From Pacificibacter marinus (GTDB lineage Bacteria; Pseudomonadota; Alphaproteobacteria; Rhodobacterales; Rhodobacteraceae), in NCBI RefSeq assembly GCF_018860505.1, contig NZ_JAHKPU010000030.1, positions 248,001 to 312,000 of the forward strand: 64,000 bases of DNA. The letters run 5' to 3'. Of the stretch, positions 18,935-27,544 are shown in pieces (the first letter of the stretch is position 1; every line of letters begins with the position of its first letter). The notes below the pieces were generated by a model. It made no database searches and was not told where the DNA came from. It worked only from the letters and a program-made list of their open reading frames with translations. Position numbers and translations under genes: made by a program.

Positions 18935-19758
18935 TTATCGACGCTCATCAACATTTTTGGCAATTGACACGTGGCGACTATGATTGGCTGACGCCAGAAA
19001 TTGCCCCTGTCTATCGCGATTTCATGCCAGACGACTTGGCGCCGCATTTGTCACGCAATGGCATCGACGGTACAATCTTGGTGCAGGCGGCTCCGACTGT
19101 TGCAGAGACAGGTTTTTTACTTAAGATCGCAGAGCGTACACCATTTGTTTTAGGAGTTGTAGGCTGGACAGATTTCACCGCAACAACTGCGGCAAACGAC
19201 ATCGAACAGCTTGCCAAGCACCCTAAACTGGTGGGCTTGCGTCCGATGATCCAAGATATCGCTGACGACACTTGGATGCTGCGTCCCGATCTTGCGCCAG
19301 CGTTTGAGGCAATGATCGAATACGATTTGACCTTTGACGCTTTGGTGCTGCCGCGACATCTGCCGCATCTGCGTGCGCTGCTGTCCCGCCACCCCAGATT
19401 GCGCACCGTCATTGATCACGGGGCCAAACCCGACATCGCAGATGCAAAGTTTGTGTCTTGGGCCAACGATATGGAAGCCATCGCGCATGACACCAATGCT
19501 TATTGCAAGCTGTCGGGTTTATTGACCGAAGCGGGCACGGATTGGACCAAGGCCGATGTCGCGCCCTACGTCACGCACTTGTTTGATAAGTTCGGCCCGC
19601 GCCGATTGGTCTGGGGCAGCGATTGGCCTGTTTTAACCTTAGCAGCCAGCTATGACGATTGGCACGAAATGGCGACTGCATTCATACCAAACGCATCGGA
19701 TAGGAATTCGATTTTCGGCGCAAACGCCCTTGATCTGTACCGGCGCGCCTCAAAATGA
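18931..19758 (+). CDS. amidohydrolase-family sugar lactonase, probable L-fuconolactonase
   Basis: Metal-dependent hydrolase of 275 residues, a TIM-barrel of the amidohydrolase 2 family. It starts MIIDAHQHFWQLTRGDYDWL (the HxH metal motif), with LRPMIQDIADDTWM, the metal His in TVIDHGAKPDI, CKLSGLLTEA and the terminal metal Asp in LVWGSDWPVL. L-fuconolactonases and L-rhamnonolactonases share this pattern. It opens the lactone made by the aldose dehydrogenase to the acid used by the dehydratase at 15128. It overlaps the mutarotase gene (ATGA) and ends eight bases from the convergent FMN-reductase gene. Confidence 0.88.
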   Translation: MIIDAHQHFWQLTRGDYDWLTPEIAPVYRDFMPDDLAPHLSRNGIDGTILVQAAPTVAETGFLLKIAERTPFVLGVVGWTDFTATTAANDIEQLAKHPKLVGLRPMIQDIADDTWMLRPDLAPAFEAMIEYDLTFDALVLPRHLPHLRALLSRHPRLRTVIDHGAKPDIADAKFVSWANDMEAIAHDTNAYCKLSGLLTEAGTDWTKADVAPYVTHLFDKFGPRRLVWGSDWPVLTLAASYDDWHEMATAFIPNASDRNSIFGANALDLYRRASK

Positions 19759-19765
19759 ATATGGG

Positions 19766-20302
19766 CTAAGTGTACTGAGACGCGCAGCGCGTTTCAAAAT
19801 CATTTAGAAAAGCTTTGATCTGCTGCGCAAATGTCGGGTCTTGCAAGGTCTGTGCAATATCGCGTGCCGAAAGGTTCATAAGACTGAATCGCAAGAACAG
19901 GTCTGGCATAAAACGGCCACTCACCGTCGCCAAAACCAACCGCAGCTGCGCCAGCATATCATCCCCACGGTGAGAGGCGTGCAACAACACGATAGGTTTT
20001 ACGATAATCTCGTCACGCGACACCAGCCAATCGATCGCATTTTTAAGCCCGCCCGGGATGGCACGCACATATTCTGGACTTGCGATGATAAGTCCGTCGC
20101 TGTCACGTATCATCTTTGCAAACGCTTCAACCGTCGCCGGCAAGGCACCGCCTTCAAAATCAGGCGAGAAAACCGGCAAGTCTGCGACGCCCGAGAACAC
20201 CGTCACGGTATGATCCGGCGCAGCAATGTCTGAGACTGCATTGAGCATCGCTGTATTGGTCGATGTGGCGCGCGCACTGCCAGAAATGGCGAGAAAATTC
20301 AT
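19766..20302 (-). CDS. NADPH-dependent FMN reductase family protein
   Basis: Flavodoxin-like protein of 178 residues from the ATG of MNFLAISGSAR, chosen because AAAGGTGA precedes it; the longer frame has ten extra codons without a site. The phosphate-binding loop is SGSARATSTNTAML and the second flavin loop SPEYVRAIPGGLKNAIDWLVSR, typical of azoreductase/quinone-reductase-like enzymes. It is convergent with the lactonase gene and probably not part of that module. The physiological substrate is unknown. Confidence 0.85.
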   Translation of the reverse strand: MNFLAISGSARATSTNTAMLNAVSDIAAPDHTVTVFSGVADLPVFSPDFEGGALPATVEAFAKMIRDSDGLIIASPEYVRAIPGGLKNAIDWLVSRDEIIVKPIVLLHASHRGDDMLAQLRLVLATVSGRFMPDLFLRFSLMNLSARDIAQTLQDPTFAQQIKAFLNDFETRCASQYT

Positions 20303-20390
20303 AGAGTCACCTTTAGGCCAGACGCGTGGCATTCAAAAAAATAAGGCCGTGTTTGGTCATCCGCATTGCGACACAAGCGCCGCATATTAT

Positions 20391-20699
20391 TTACGCCTCA
20401 GGATGGCCATGCCCCCAAGCGGGCGAGCGAGGCCCACCATACGGCTGCAAGTTCACACAGAGCTGATAAATTGTCTTGCCGTCTTGGTCGAACACAAGAT
20501 GCTTGGTCGCAAAGACAATATAACGGATTGGGTTCTCAGGTGTCGCGATTTTACCAACCCCATCAAGGCGATCCCAACCCTGATCATCAAAACGTTCACC
20601 GACATGCAAGGACATGAACGGAGATTTAGACTGGAACATCGCCACAGGTTTATGCGCACCAGAGATGTCACATAGAACAAGTTCGTAAAGATCAGGCAT
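20391..20699 (-). CDS. small conserved-looking protein of unknown function
   Basis: A 102-residue frame between two minus-strand genes that I do not recognise. It reads like a real protein: balanced composition, hydrophobic strands (ELVLCDISG, IRYIVFATKHLVFDQDGKTIYQLCVNLQ), no signal peptide or membrane segment, and a Gly/Pro-rich end (GGPRSPAWGHGHPEA). A GAAAGAG stretch lies a few bases upstream of the ATG. Overlapping frames in this stretch look less protein-like. Function cannot be inferred from its neighbours. Confidence 0.55.
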   Translation of the reverse strand: MPDLYELVLCDISGAHKPVAMFQSKSPFMSLHVGERFDDQGWDRLDGVGKIATPENPIRYIVFATKHLVFDQDGKTIYQLCVNLQPYGGPRSPAWGHGHPEA

Positions 20700-20777
20700 T
20701 GGGGCATACTCTTTCGTGAAATGGTACAGGGACCCTACCCCACCACAAGAACGTCACAAGCGAAAAACTGATCCACC

Positions 20778-22112
20778 TTAATCTGCCTGAGCTTTGCGCA
20801 GCGCGTTGCGAACGGCCCCCAATACGGTATTCAATTCCTCGATTGGCACACCACCAAAGGCCAAACGCAAGGCTTGAGGCACCGCGACAGTGGTCGCAAA
20901 AGAGGCCGCGCCAGAGACTGATATGCCCTCTTCCTTCAGCTGGCTGACGATAGGATCAGCGCGTAGACTGGGATCAAGCGGTAACCAAGCGAAACCTGCG
21001 TTGCGGTGCGACAAGATAGGAATATCACCCAAAGCAGCTCGACAAATCTGTTGACGCTCACCACCGTCCCGCCGTCGGGTGTCCATCGATGCCGCCAAAG
21101 TCCCATCTTCGATCCAGCCAGTCACCAAGCCTGAAATCAACGCCGGCGCATTCCACGTTGTCGCACGGATCGCCTCGACCAGTCGCTCAATATGCGTTTG
21201 AGGCGCAATCACATACCCCAAGCGCAATCCCGTTGCGATGCTTTTGGAAAACCCGCCAATATGCACGGTCCGTTCTGGCGCGATGGACAAAAACGTTCGC
21301 GGCGGGTCGGGTTCAAGAAAGGCGTAAGCGGCATCTTCAACAATCAACAGATCATGTTTACGTGCCACTTCAATCAAGCGCAGTCGCGTTGCCTCATCCA
21401 TCACAGAGCCCAGAGGGCTATGGACGGTAGGCATCAGATAAACCGCTTTGATGTGCCTTGCACAACAGTGCCTATCCAAATTATCAGGGTCCATGACGCC
21501 CGCGCGGCTTTCAATTGGAACGATCTTTACACCTTGCATCGCGCAGACAGATTTAAAGCCCGGATAGGTCAAGGGATCGGCGGCCACGACATCACCGGGG
21601 CGCAAAAGACCCAATGCTGTGATCGCCAAACCATGTTGTCCGCCAGACGTCACAAGCAGGCATTCAGGGTCAACCGCACCAAGCGAGGCCTCAAGGTTTT
21701 CGGCGATGATCCGTCGCTCATGAATCCGCCCGCCATGTGGTTGATAGCGCAGCATGGCCTCAAGATCACCTGCCGTTGCAAGCTTGCGCAGCCCTGCCCG
21801 CAAAATGTCCGCGTCTCCCGCATCCCCCGGCATATTGAACACAAGATCGACAAGACCGTCATTTGCGGTTTGATGTGCTCCCAGCGTGATTGGCAGGCCA
21901 AGATCACGTACGAAAGTGCCACGCCCCGCTTCGCCCACGACCAAGCCTCTACGTTCCAATTCGCCATACACGCGGGTTGCCGTGGCAAGCGCGATGTCGA
22001 ACTGTTCCGCAAAAGCCCGATGTGTTGGCAGCTTGGTCCCTGGGGTCAGTTTACCCTTTTGGATCGCGCGCGCGAGTGTATCGGCAAGATGTAAGTATCG
22101 GGCTTTGGGCAT
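20778..22112 (-). CDS. MocR/PdxR-type GntR regulator with aminotransferase domain
   Basis: Fusion of 444 residues. The N-terminal winged helix is HLADTLARAIQKGKLTPGTKLPTHRAFAEQFDIALATATRVYGELERRGLV. It is followed by a fold-type I aminotransferase domain with TSGGQHGLAIT, DPLTYPGF, the PLP-binding Asp in VEDAAYAFL and the PLP-linking Lys in HIGGFSKSIATGLRLGYV. Such proteins sense PLP or amino compounds and regulate transport or metabolism. It is divergent from the MFS carrier at 22200, its likely target, with palindromes in the 87-bp gap. Confidence 0.92.
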   Translation of the reverse strand: MPKARYLHLADTLARAIQKGKLTPGTKLPTHRAFAEQFDIALATATRVYGELERRGLVVGEAGRGTFVRDLGLPITLGAHQTANDGLVDLVFNMPGDAGDADILRAGLRKLATAGDLEAMLRYQPHGGRIHERRIIAENLEASLGAVDPECLLVTSGGQHGLAITALGLLRPGDVVAADPLTYPGFKSVCAMQGVKIVPIESRAGVMDPDNLDRHCCARHIKAVYLMPTVHSPLGSVMDEATRLRLIEVARKHDLLIVEDAAYAFLEPDPPRTFLSIAPERTVHIGGFSKSIATGLRLGYVIAPQTHIERLVEAIRATTWNAPALISGLVTGWIEDGTLAASMDTRRRDGGERQQICRAALGDIPILSHRNAGFAWLPLDPSLRADPIVSQLKEEGISVSGAASFATTVAVPQALRLAFGGVPIEELNTVLGAVRNALRKAQAD

Positions 22113-22131
22113 GGGTTCACTGTATCTAGGA

Positions 22132-22145
22132 CAATTTTAAAATTG
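22132..22145. promoter_or_regulatory. palindromic operator candidate between MocR regulator and MFS carrier
   Basis: CAATTTTAAAATTG is a perfect 14-bp palindrome in the middle of an 87-bp divergent gap. A second inverted repeat (TTGCCA at 22144-22149 with TGGCAA about 14 bases on) overlaps its edge. The location suits control of both genes by the MocR-type protein. Confidence 0.5.
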
Positions 22146-22199
22146 CCATAGTTTTGTCCACTTGGCAATTGAGGGCAGGTAATTCCCAAAGGTGATACA

Positions 22200-23366
22200 A
22201 TGACAAAACTCATCCCTGCATCCTTGCTCGCTATTGCGCTGTTCACGGTGACCTTTGCAGTGAACCTGCAAGCTCCGCTTTACGACATCTATGCGGCGAC
22301 AAGTGACGTGGGTGCGACTGCCGTGACCATTGCTTTCGCGGCCTATGTCGGGGGGCTTATGCCAACACTGCTGTTACTTGGCGGGCTGTCCGATCGCATC
22401 GGGCGACGGATACCGATTGCACTGGCATTGCTCCTTGGTGCAGGCGCGACGTTGCTGTTGGTGCAGGCTCCCAGTTGGATCAGCCTTGTGATTGCGCGTC
22501 TGTTGCTTGGGATCGGAACGGGTTTAGCGACCACCGCAGGAACTGCCTATATGACAGAGATTTTAGGCGAGACCCGCGCACGCAACGCGGCGCTGACTGT
22601 GACATCCGCGACATCACTTGGTTTTGGCGGTGGGGCTTTGGCCACAGGTATCAGCCTTGGTTTACAAGGTCCCAGCCTGCTGCCAGTCAGCTACATTGTT
22701 TTGTTGATCGCAGCACCGATTTTAGCGCTCATTGCATTTACACTACCACGAGAGGACCGCCCCAAGCGCGTCTCAGTTCTGCGTCTTCCTGTTTTCCCCA
22801 AAGGCACATGGGTCTTTGGCTGCGCTATGGCTTTGGCATGGTCCACAACCGGCATGACAATCGCTGTGGTACCGCTTGAACTGGCGGCAAACGGCCTTGG
22901 AGGCTGGACGGGCTTGGTGATTTTCTTAGCGATTTTTGTCGGATTTCTGTGCCAACCCATTGCGCGATGCATGAGCAACACGCAGTCACTCGCGCTGGGG
23001 TTTGGCCTGATTCCACTTGGTTTTCTCGTACTGCTAGCTGGCGTATGGTTGCACACACTTGCTTTGGTTTTGATTGGCACCTGCATCACAAGTGCGGCAA
23101 GCTATGGATTTAGCTATCTCGCCGCGCTGTCCGAAGTCACGCTGCATGCCCCACGAGATCGGGCGCGCGCCACAGCAGGACTGTTTGCCTACGCCTATTT
23201 CGGATTTTCTCTGCCCGTGATCGCCAGCGGTGCCTTGGCCGATTGGCTTGGGTTGCTCGCAGCGATGATTGTCTTTGCCATGGCGCAGGTCTTTGTTACA
23301 GCCATCCTCGTTTTGCTGTGGTGGCGACAATCTAGGGCGTCTGCCTTATCTGTTAGTGCGCGCTAG
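22200..23366 (+). CDS. major facilitator superfamily transporter
   Basis: Membrane protein of 388 residues with about twelve hydrophobic segments. The conserved loop between segments 2 and 3 is GGLSDRIGRRIPIA, and the fourth-segment block is RLLLGIGTGLATTAGTAYMTEIL. An AAAGGTGA site precedes the ATG. Divergence from a MocR regulator suggests export or uptake of a small amine, amino acid or drug-like compound. The substrate cannot be read from sequence. Confidence 0.88.
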   Translation: MTKLIPASLLAIALFTVTFAVNLQAPLYDIYAATSDVGATAVTIAFAAYVGGLMPTLLLLGGLSDRIGRRIPIALALLLGAGATLLLVQAPSWISLVIARLLLGIGTGLATTAGTAYMTEILGETRARNAALTVTSATSLGFGGGALATGISLGLQGPSLLPVSYIVLLIAAPILALIAFTLPREDRPKRVSVLRLPVFPKGTWVFGCAMALAWSTTGMTIAVVPLELAANGLGGWTGLVIFLAIFVGFLCQPIARCMSNTQSLALGFGLIPLGFLVLLAGVWLHTLALVLIGTCITSAASYGFSYLAALSEVTLHAPRDRARATAGLFAYAYFGFSLPVIASGALADWLGLLAAMIVFAMAQVFVTAILVLLWWRQSRASALSVSAR

Positions 23367-23570
23367 CCTATCACCCATGACGAGGCGCAGCCGTTGATCC
23401 ACGCTCTTTTAAAAAAGTATCGATCACATGGCCTCGAGACGTCAGAACAGTTGCGCTGAGCAAACGCGAAAACAGCGTAGCTGTCCAAACGCCACCTTAT
23501 GAGGGATCTTGTTGACCCCATGCCAAAAGCTGTGGACAGTTAAGACAATCACCGAAGGCCCTTAAACCAG

Positions 23571-24071
23571 ATGTATAAGTCAAACCAATTTAACCCTATG
23601 CTGTCAGAGCACCTAGACCTGTTTACCCTGTGTCAAAGCGAAACAGCCGAAAAACTGGGCATACATAACATGCCCCAAGATGCCGATGTGATCGAGAATT
23701 TGAGACAACTCTGTCTCAACGTGCTAAATCCGGCAATCGTCCATTTTGATTTGCCTTTGTTCGTCACCAGCGGATACCGTTGTCCTAGGCTGAACGCAGA
23801 GATCGGCGGGCTGGAGAACTCGCAGCATCTTTTAGGCCAAGCCGCAGATATTATGATGGGCGGCATCCGCAACGATGAGCTTGCAAAATGGATTATTGAA
23901 AACACAGATTTCGATGAGGTCATTCTTGAAAAGTTTGATCCTGACAGTGGCGCGTACGGCTGGGTCCATGCATCCTACAACACGAACAATAATAGAAACC
24001 GCGTGACCACCTTTGATGGGACGACATTCCATGATGGGTTTCACTATTTCGATCTGGGCCAGTCCACTTAA
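23571..24071 (+). CDS. M15A-type peptidase (D-Ala-D-Ala carboxypeptidase / phage endolysin-like)
   Basis: Zinc peptidase-like domain of 166 residues. SGYRCPRLNAEIGGLENSQHLLGQAADI carries the metal-binding His and Asp of the family, and YGWVHASYN the last His. There is no signal peptide, and no holin, spanin or other phage gene nearby, so it is either a domesticated phage lysis gene or a cytoplasmic or non-classically released peptidoglycan enzyme. Only a weak ribosome-binding site precedes the ATG. It has no operon partner. Confidence 0.8.
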   Translation: MYKSNQFNPMLSEHLDLFTLCQSETAEKLGIHNMPQDADVIENLRQLCLNVLNPAIVHFDLPLFVTSGYRCPRLNAEIGGLENSQHLLGQAADIMMGGIRNDELAKWIIENTDFDEVILEKFDPDSGAYGWVHASYNTNNNRNRVTTFDGTTFHDGFHYFDLGQST

Positions 24072-24476
24072 GCCCCCTGCATGCCCTCAAATTTGACCAC
24101 TCAGCTTTGGCCATTCCTAAAACGGAATCTGTCGGTCCTTTGCTGCGCATTGAATGAAAACGGACGCTAAGCCTACTATGATTGGCTGACAAAAATCAGC
24201 GGATTTTCAGAATCAAATTTCTCTGAACCAAGAATAGCCTTGAGCAACAGCCCCTAATTAGGGGCGAAAAGAATGGGGCTGTCGGCTGGCGCCCCTGCAC
24301 AGAATCCTTAAAATTTCATATATATTTCTACTACTTAAGAAAAAACACACCAAATTAGAATGAAGCAAACATGACAGTTGTTTACAAAACGAAACTTGTG
24401 TGCCCAATATGGGATACTAATCAAGTATACTAGTCTGCATGACCAATTGCAGCCTGTTATAGTCTGGGAGGACACC
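24072..24476. other. 405-bp non-coding stretch with nested inverted repeats upstream of the TRAP operon
   Basis: No supported gene. A perfect 16-bp palindrome GCCCCTAATTAGGGGC (24250-24265) shares its arms with two other pairings: CAGCCCC (24248-24254) with GGGGCTG (24275-24281), and AGGGGCG (24260-24266) with CGCCCCT (24290-24296). These pairings exclude each other. The remaining 170 bases to the TRAP start are AT-rich. Confidence 0.55.
24414..24431 (+). promoter_or_regulatory. candidate -10 element and operator of the TRAP operon
   Basis: TATACT (24426-24431) is a good -10 hexamer 46 bases before the TRAP binding-protein ATG. An inverted repeat ATACT-N5-AGTAT (24414-24428) overlaps it. No good -35 is visible at the right distance, which would suit an activated promoter. 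Confidence 0.35.
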
Positions 24477-25469
24477 ATGTTTAATTTCAAATCAACTGCG
24501 GCATTTGCCGTTGGCGCTATTGCTGCGACTGCTATTATGGCAACTTCGGTTTCCGCCGAAACAGCTTTGCGCGGCGCAAGCCTGTTCGACGAAGAGCACG
24601 CCTACACAAAAACTTTGCGCGAATTCGAACGCCTTGTCGGTGAAAACTATGATGGCGATGTGTCTTTTGACGTCAGCCTGAACGGCGAACTTGGCGACGA
24701 AAGTGATTTTGTAACGTTCTTGCAGCAAGGTGTTGCGATCGATTACGCAGTTATGGCACCGTCCAACATGGCAACATTCGCCCCCTCTATCCCGCTCATG
24801 GATATGCCATTCTTGTTCCGCGACCTCGATCACTGGAACACAGCCCTTTCCAGCGGCGTTATGGCCCCTCTCGAAGCTGAGCTTCTGGAAAAAGCGAACA
24901 TCCGCATCATCGGTTACGCAGGTGGCGGCGTTCGCAACCTCGCATCAGCAAAACCAATCGGCAACATGGAAGAGCTGACAGGCCACAAGATGCGCGTTAT
25001 GGGCGCACCGATCCAAGCGAAAACATTCGCAGCGATCCAAGCCTCACCAGCTGCCATCGCGTACAACGAAGTGTACAACGCGATCCAAACGGGCGTAATC
25101 GGCGGATTTGAAAACGAAGCGGCATCGATCCAGAACCTCAAGTTCTACGAAGTTGCGCCGAACATCACGTTGACACGCCACGCGATCACAGTGCGCCCCT
25201 TGGTGATGTCTGAAAGCACATTCTCTAAACTTGATGCTGATCTGCAAGCCGCCGTTTTGAAAGCTGGCGCGGAAGCTGGTGCATTTGGTCGTGAGTTGGA
25301 AAGCCGTCAAGACGGTGAGAAAATGCAAGAAATGATCGATGCTGGTCAGGTTATGGTTCAAGAATTTGAAGGCCGTGACAAGCTGCTTGAGATGGTTATC
25401 CCAGTTCAAGACGCTTACGCAGCTGAGCTTGGTGCGACTGAACTTTTGAACGCAATCCGCGCTCAATAA
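24477..25469 (+). CDS. TRAP transporter solute-binding protein (DctP family)
   Basis: Periplasmic receptor of a tripartite ATP-independent transporter, 330 residues from the ATG placed six bases after GGGAGG. The signal peptide is STAAFAVGAIAATAIMATSVSA. The mature domain has MDMPFLFRDLDHWN, GYAGGGVRNL and LTGHKMRVMGAPIQAKTF, where the Arg of RVM is expected to bind the ligand carboxylate, plus YNAIQTGVIGGFENE. The frame runs 33 codons further upstream, but without a ribosome-binding site or signal. The adjoining enolase-superfamily and hydroxyacid dehydrogenases suggest a sugar acid as ligand. Confidence 0.92.
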   Translation: MFNFKSTAAFAVGAIAATAIMATSVSAETALRGASLFDEEHAYTKTLREFERLVGENYDGDVSFDVSLNGELGDESDFVTFLQQGVAIDYAVMAPSNMATFAPSIPLMDMPFLFRDLDHWNTALSSGVMAPLEAELLEKANIRIIGYAGGGVRNLASAKPIGNMEELTGHKMRVMGAPIQAKTFAAIQASPAAIAYNEVYNAIQTGVIGGFENEAASIQNLKFYEVAPNITLTRHAITVRPLVMSESTFSKLDADLQAAVLKAGAEAGAFGRELESRQDGEKMQEMIDAGQVMVQEFEGRDKLLEMVIPVQDAYAAELGATELLNAIRAQ

Positions 25470-25542
25470 GAACGCTTTGCATCGCATGAGTGTCGGCGCC
25501 CATTCGCGGCGCCGACATGTCTTTGAGGGTTAGGGGATTAAA

Positions 25543-26037
25543 ATGATTGGACGGATGCTGGATCAGCTTTGCAATGGGTTGAGAGTCTTGTTGGGCACGC
25601 TGATTGCCCTTCTCGCTATTCCGGTCGGAATGCAGGTCTTGGCGCGATATACTGGTGTTATCCCAGTGTATCTTTGGACAGAAGAACTGGCCACATTCAT
25701 CTTTGTTTGGACGGTCATGATTGGCGCTATGATTGCAGTTTGGGATGGATCACATTTCGATGTGCGCGTCATTCCCGATGCCAAAAGCCCTTTGCTGACC
25801 TTGCTGCAAAACGGGTTCGTTTTGGTTATGATCCTCGCCTTCGCACTTGTTTTCACGTGGTACGGGATTGACTACGCAAAATTCGGCTACATCCAAAATT
25901 CCGTGATGATGCGGGCCAATATGTTGATCACCTATATCTCACTTCCGATTACTGGTGCAGTCTGGTTTTTGTTCGCAGGGTACCGGCTTTTTGAAGCCAT
26001 TCAAATCTATAAAAACAGGGCGGGAACCGCAGCATGA
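25543..26037 (+). CDS. TRAP transporter small permease (DctQ family)
   Basis: Membrane protein of 164 residues with four hydrophobic segments. The DctQ mark YLWTEELATFIFVWTVMIGAMIAVWDGSHFDVRVIPD is clear. A GGGGAT site precedes the ATG, and its last codons overlap the large permease start (ATGA). It joins the binding protein and large subunit to form a sodium-driven importer. Confidence 0.92.
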   Translation: MIGRMLDQLCNGLRVLLGTLIALLAIPVGMQVLARYTGVIPVYLWTEELATFIFVWTVMIGAMIAVWDGSHFDVRVIPDAKSPLLTLLQNGFVLVMILAFALVFTWYGIDYAKFGYIQNSVMMRANMLITYISLPITGAVWFLFAGYRLFEAIQIYKNRAGTAA

Positions 26038-27344
26038 TTATTACAACTGGCCTCGCCTGTGCCATTCTAGTGGGCGGATTCATTTTCTTGGTCGCGATGC
26101 GCATTCCTGTGGCTTTTGCGCTGGCGATTGCGACGGTGCCAATCGTTGCGCTTGAACTGCGCCTGACCCCGTTCATTGTGTTGGACCGAATGTTCCAATC
26201 CTATAATTCATTCATCTTGCTTGCTGTGCCGTTCTTCTTACTGGCTGCCAACCTGATGAATTCCGGCAAAGTGACGGACAAACTGATTGAGCTGTCACGC
26301 GTCTTAACGGGATGGATGCCTGGCGGCTTGGGGCATGTGAATGTGGCCGTTTCTATGCTGTTTGCGGGCATTTCAGGTTCGTCCACCGCTGACGCGGCAG
26401 GATGTGGCAAAATCTTGATCCCAGCGATGATCAAAGAGGGCTACGACCGTCGTTTCGCCATCGCGATCACAGCCTGCTCTTCGGTCATGGGGGTGATTAT
26501 CCCACCATCGATTCTGATGATCGTTTGGGGCGGTGTCATGCAAACCTCTGTGGGGGCGCTGTTCCTTGCAGGGGCTGTTCCTGGGATTATGATCGGCCTT
26601 GCGTTGATGGCAACTGTTTACGGCTATGCAAAAGTCTACAACTATCCAATCATCGGCAAACCGACACTTGCCGAAATTTGGAAAGCGTTTAGAGGCGCAT
26701 TCCTTGCCATGCTCACACCAGTCTTTGTGATTGGCGGCATTGTCGGCGGTATCGTAACGCCAACAGAAAGCGCGATCATTGCTGCGGGGTATTCATTGAT
26801 ACTCGGGATGTTTGTCTATCGCTCGATCACGGTCAAAGACCTCGGTCACATCTTTTATGACACCGGTAGATTTGCGTCGATCTCGCTTTTTGCAATCGGA
26901 TCTGCCTCTGCGTTTGGCTGGTTACTGGCCTTTTACCACGTACCGCAATTGGTCGTGGACACGATGACCAGCCTTAATTTTGGCCCCTTCGGAACTGCGC
27001 TTGTGATTGCTGGCCTGTTCTTGTTCTTTGGTCTGTTCATTGATGCGATCCCGACAATCATCATTCTTGGTACGGTGCTTTTGCCAGTAGCAACAGCCGC
27101 CGAGATTCATCCGGTTGTTTTTGCAATCATCGGAATCGTATCACTGGCTTTTGGTTTGGTGACGCCTCCTTACGGATTGTGTCTGCTGATATCGGCCTCG
27201 ATTGGGGGCATGAATGTCGTTCAGGTCATGAAGGAGGTCTGCATCATCTTGCTGCCGATGTTGCTGATCTTGTTGTTGATCATCCTCTTTCCAAATATCG
27301 CACTTTGGCTGCCGCAAATGTTGATGCCAGAGACTTTCAACTAA
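26034..27344 (+). CDS. TRAP transporter large permease (DctM family)
   Basis: Membrane protein of 436 residues with about twelve segments. DctM blocks are FLLAANLMNSGKVTDKLIELS, LGHVNVAVSMLFAGISGSSTADAAG, ITACSSVMGVIIPPSILMIVWGG and TPTESAIIAAGYSL, and the end LVTPPYGLCLLISASIGG is also typical. It carries the translocation pathway. It ends before a strong terminator-like hairpin, so the three TRAP genes form one unit. The dehydrogenase at 27545 is probably transcribed separately or by read-through. Confidence 0.93.
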   Translation: MIITTGLACAILVGGFIFLVAMRIPVAFALAIATVPIVALELRLTPFIVLDRMFQSYNSFILLAVPFFLLAANLMNSGKVTDKLIELSRVLTGWMPGGLGHVNVAVSMLFAGISGSSTADAAGCGKILIPAMIKEGYDRRFAIAITACSSVMGVIIPPSILMIVWGGVMQTSVGALFLAGAVPGIMIGLALMATVYGYAKVYNYPIIGKPTLAEIWKAFRGAFLAMLTPVFVIGGIVGGIVTPTESAIIAAGYSLILGMFVYRSITVKDLGHIFYDTGRFASISLFAIGSASAFGWLLAFYHVPQLVVDTMTSLNFGPFGTALVIAGLFLFFGLFIDAIPTIIILGTVLLPVATAAEIHPVVFAIIGIVSLAFGLVTPPYGLCLLISASIGGMNVVQVMKEVCIILLPMLLILLLIILFPNIALWLPQMLMPETFN

Positions 27345-27369
27345 AATCAACGCGACATCATTTGCCATT

Positions 27370-27402
27370 AACGCCACGCCTCATACCGAAGCGTGGCGTT
27401 TT
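27370..27402 (+). terminator. rho-independent-like terminator after the TRAP operon
   Basis: AACGCCACGC pairs perfectly with GCGTGGCGTT across an 11-base loop and runs into TTTT. It lies 26 bases after the large permease stop. Confidence 0.7.
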
Positions 27403-27544
27403 CACTGTTGCCTCTGAAAGTTCAAACAGCCCCCAGACATAACAAAAACGACCCCTTAGGGTTTAAATCCATTGTTTCATATTGCCCTGCGAATGAACCA
27501 AACCAGCATAGACACAAAATAGATTAAAAATGGGGTACTATCAG

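Noticed and set aside
20453-20707. Minus-strand open frame of 84 codons overlapping the small unknown gene
   Set aside because: Overlaps the better-looking frame at 20391-20699; rich in Ser, Arg and Cys with no ribosome-binding site.
23374-23496. Minus-strand open frame of 41 codons between the MFS carrier and the M15 gene (contains RGHVIDTFLKERGSTAA)
   Set aside because: It reads like a protein C-terminus but is closed upstream by TAA and has no start codon with a ribosome-binding site. It could be a gene remnant, but I cannot name a parent family.
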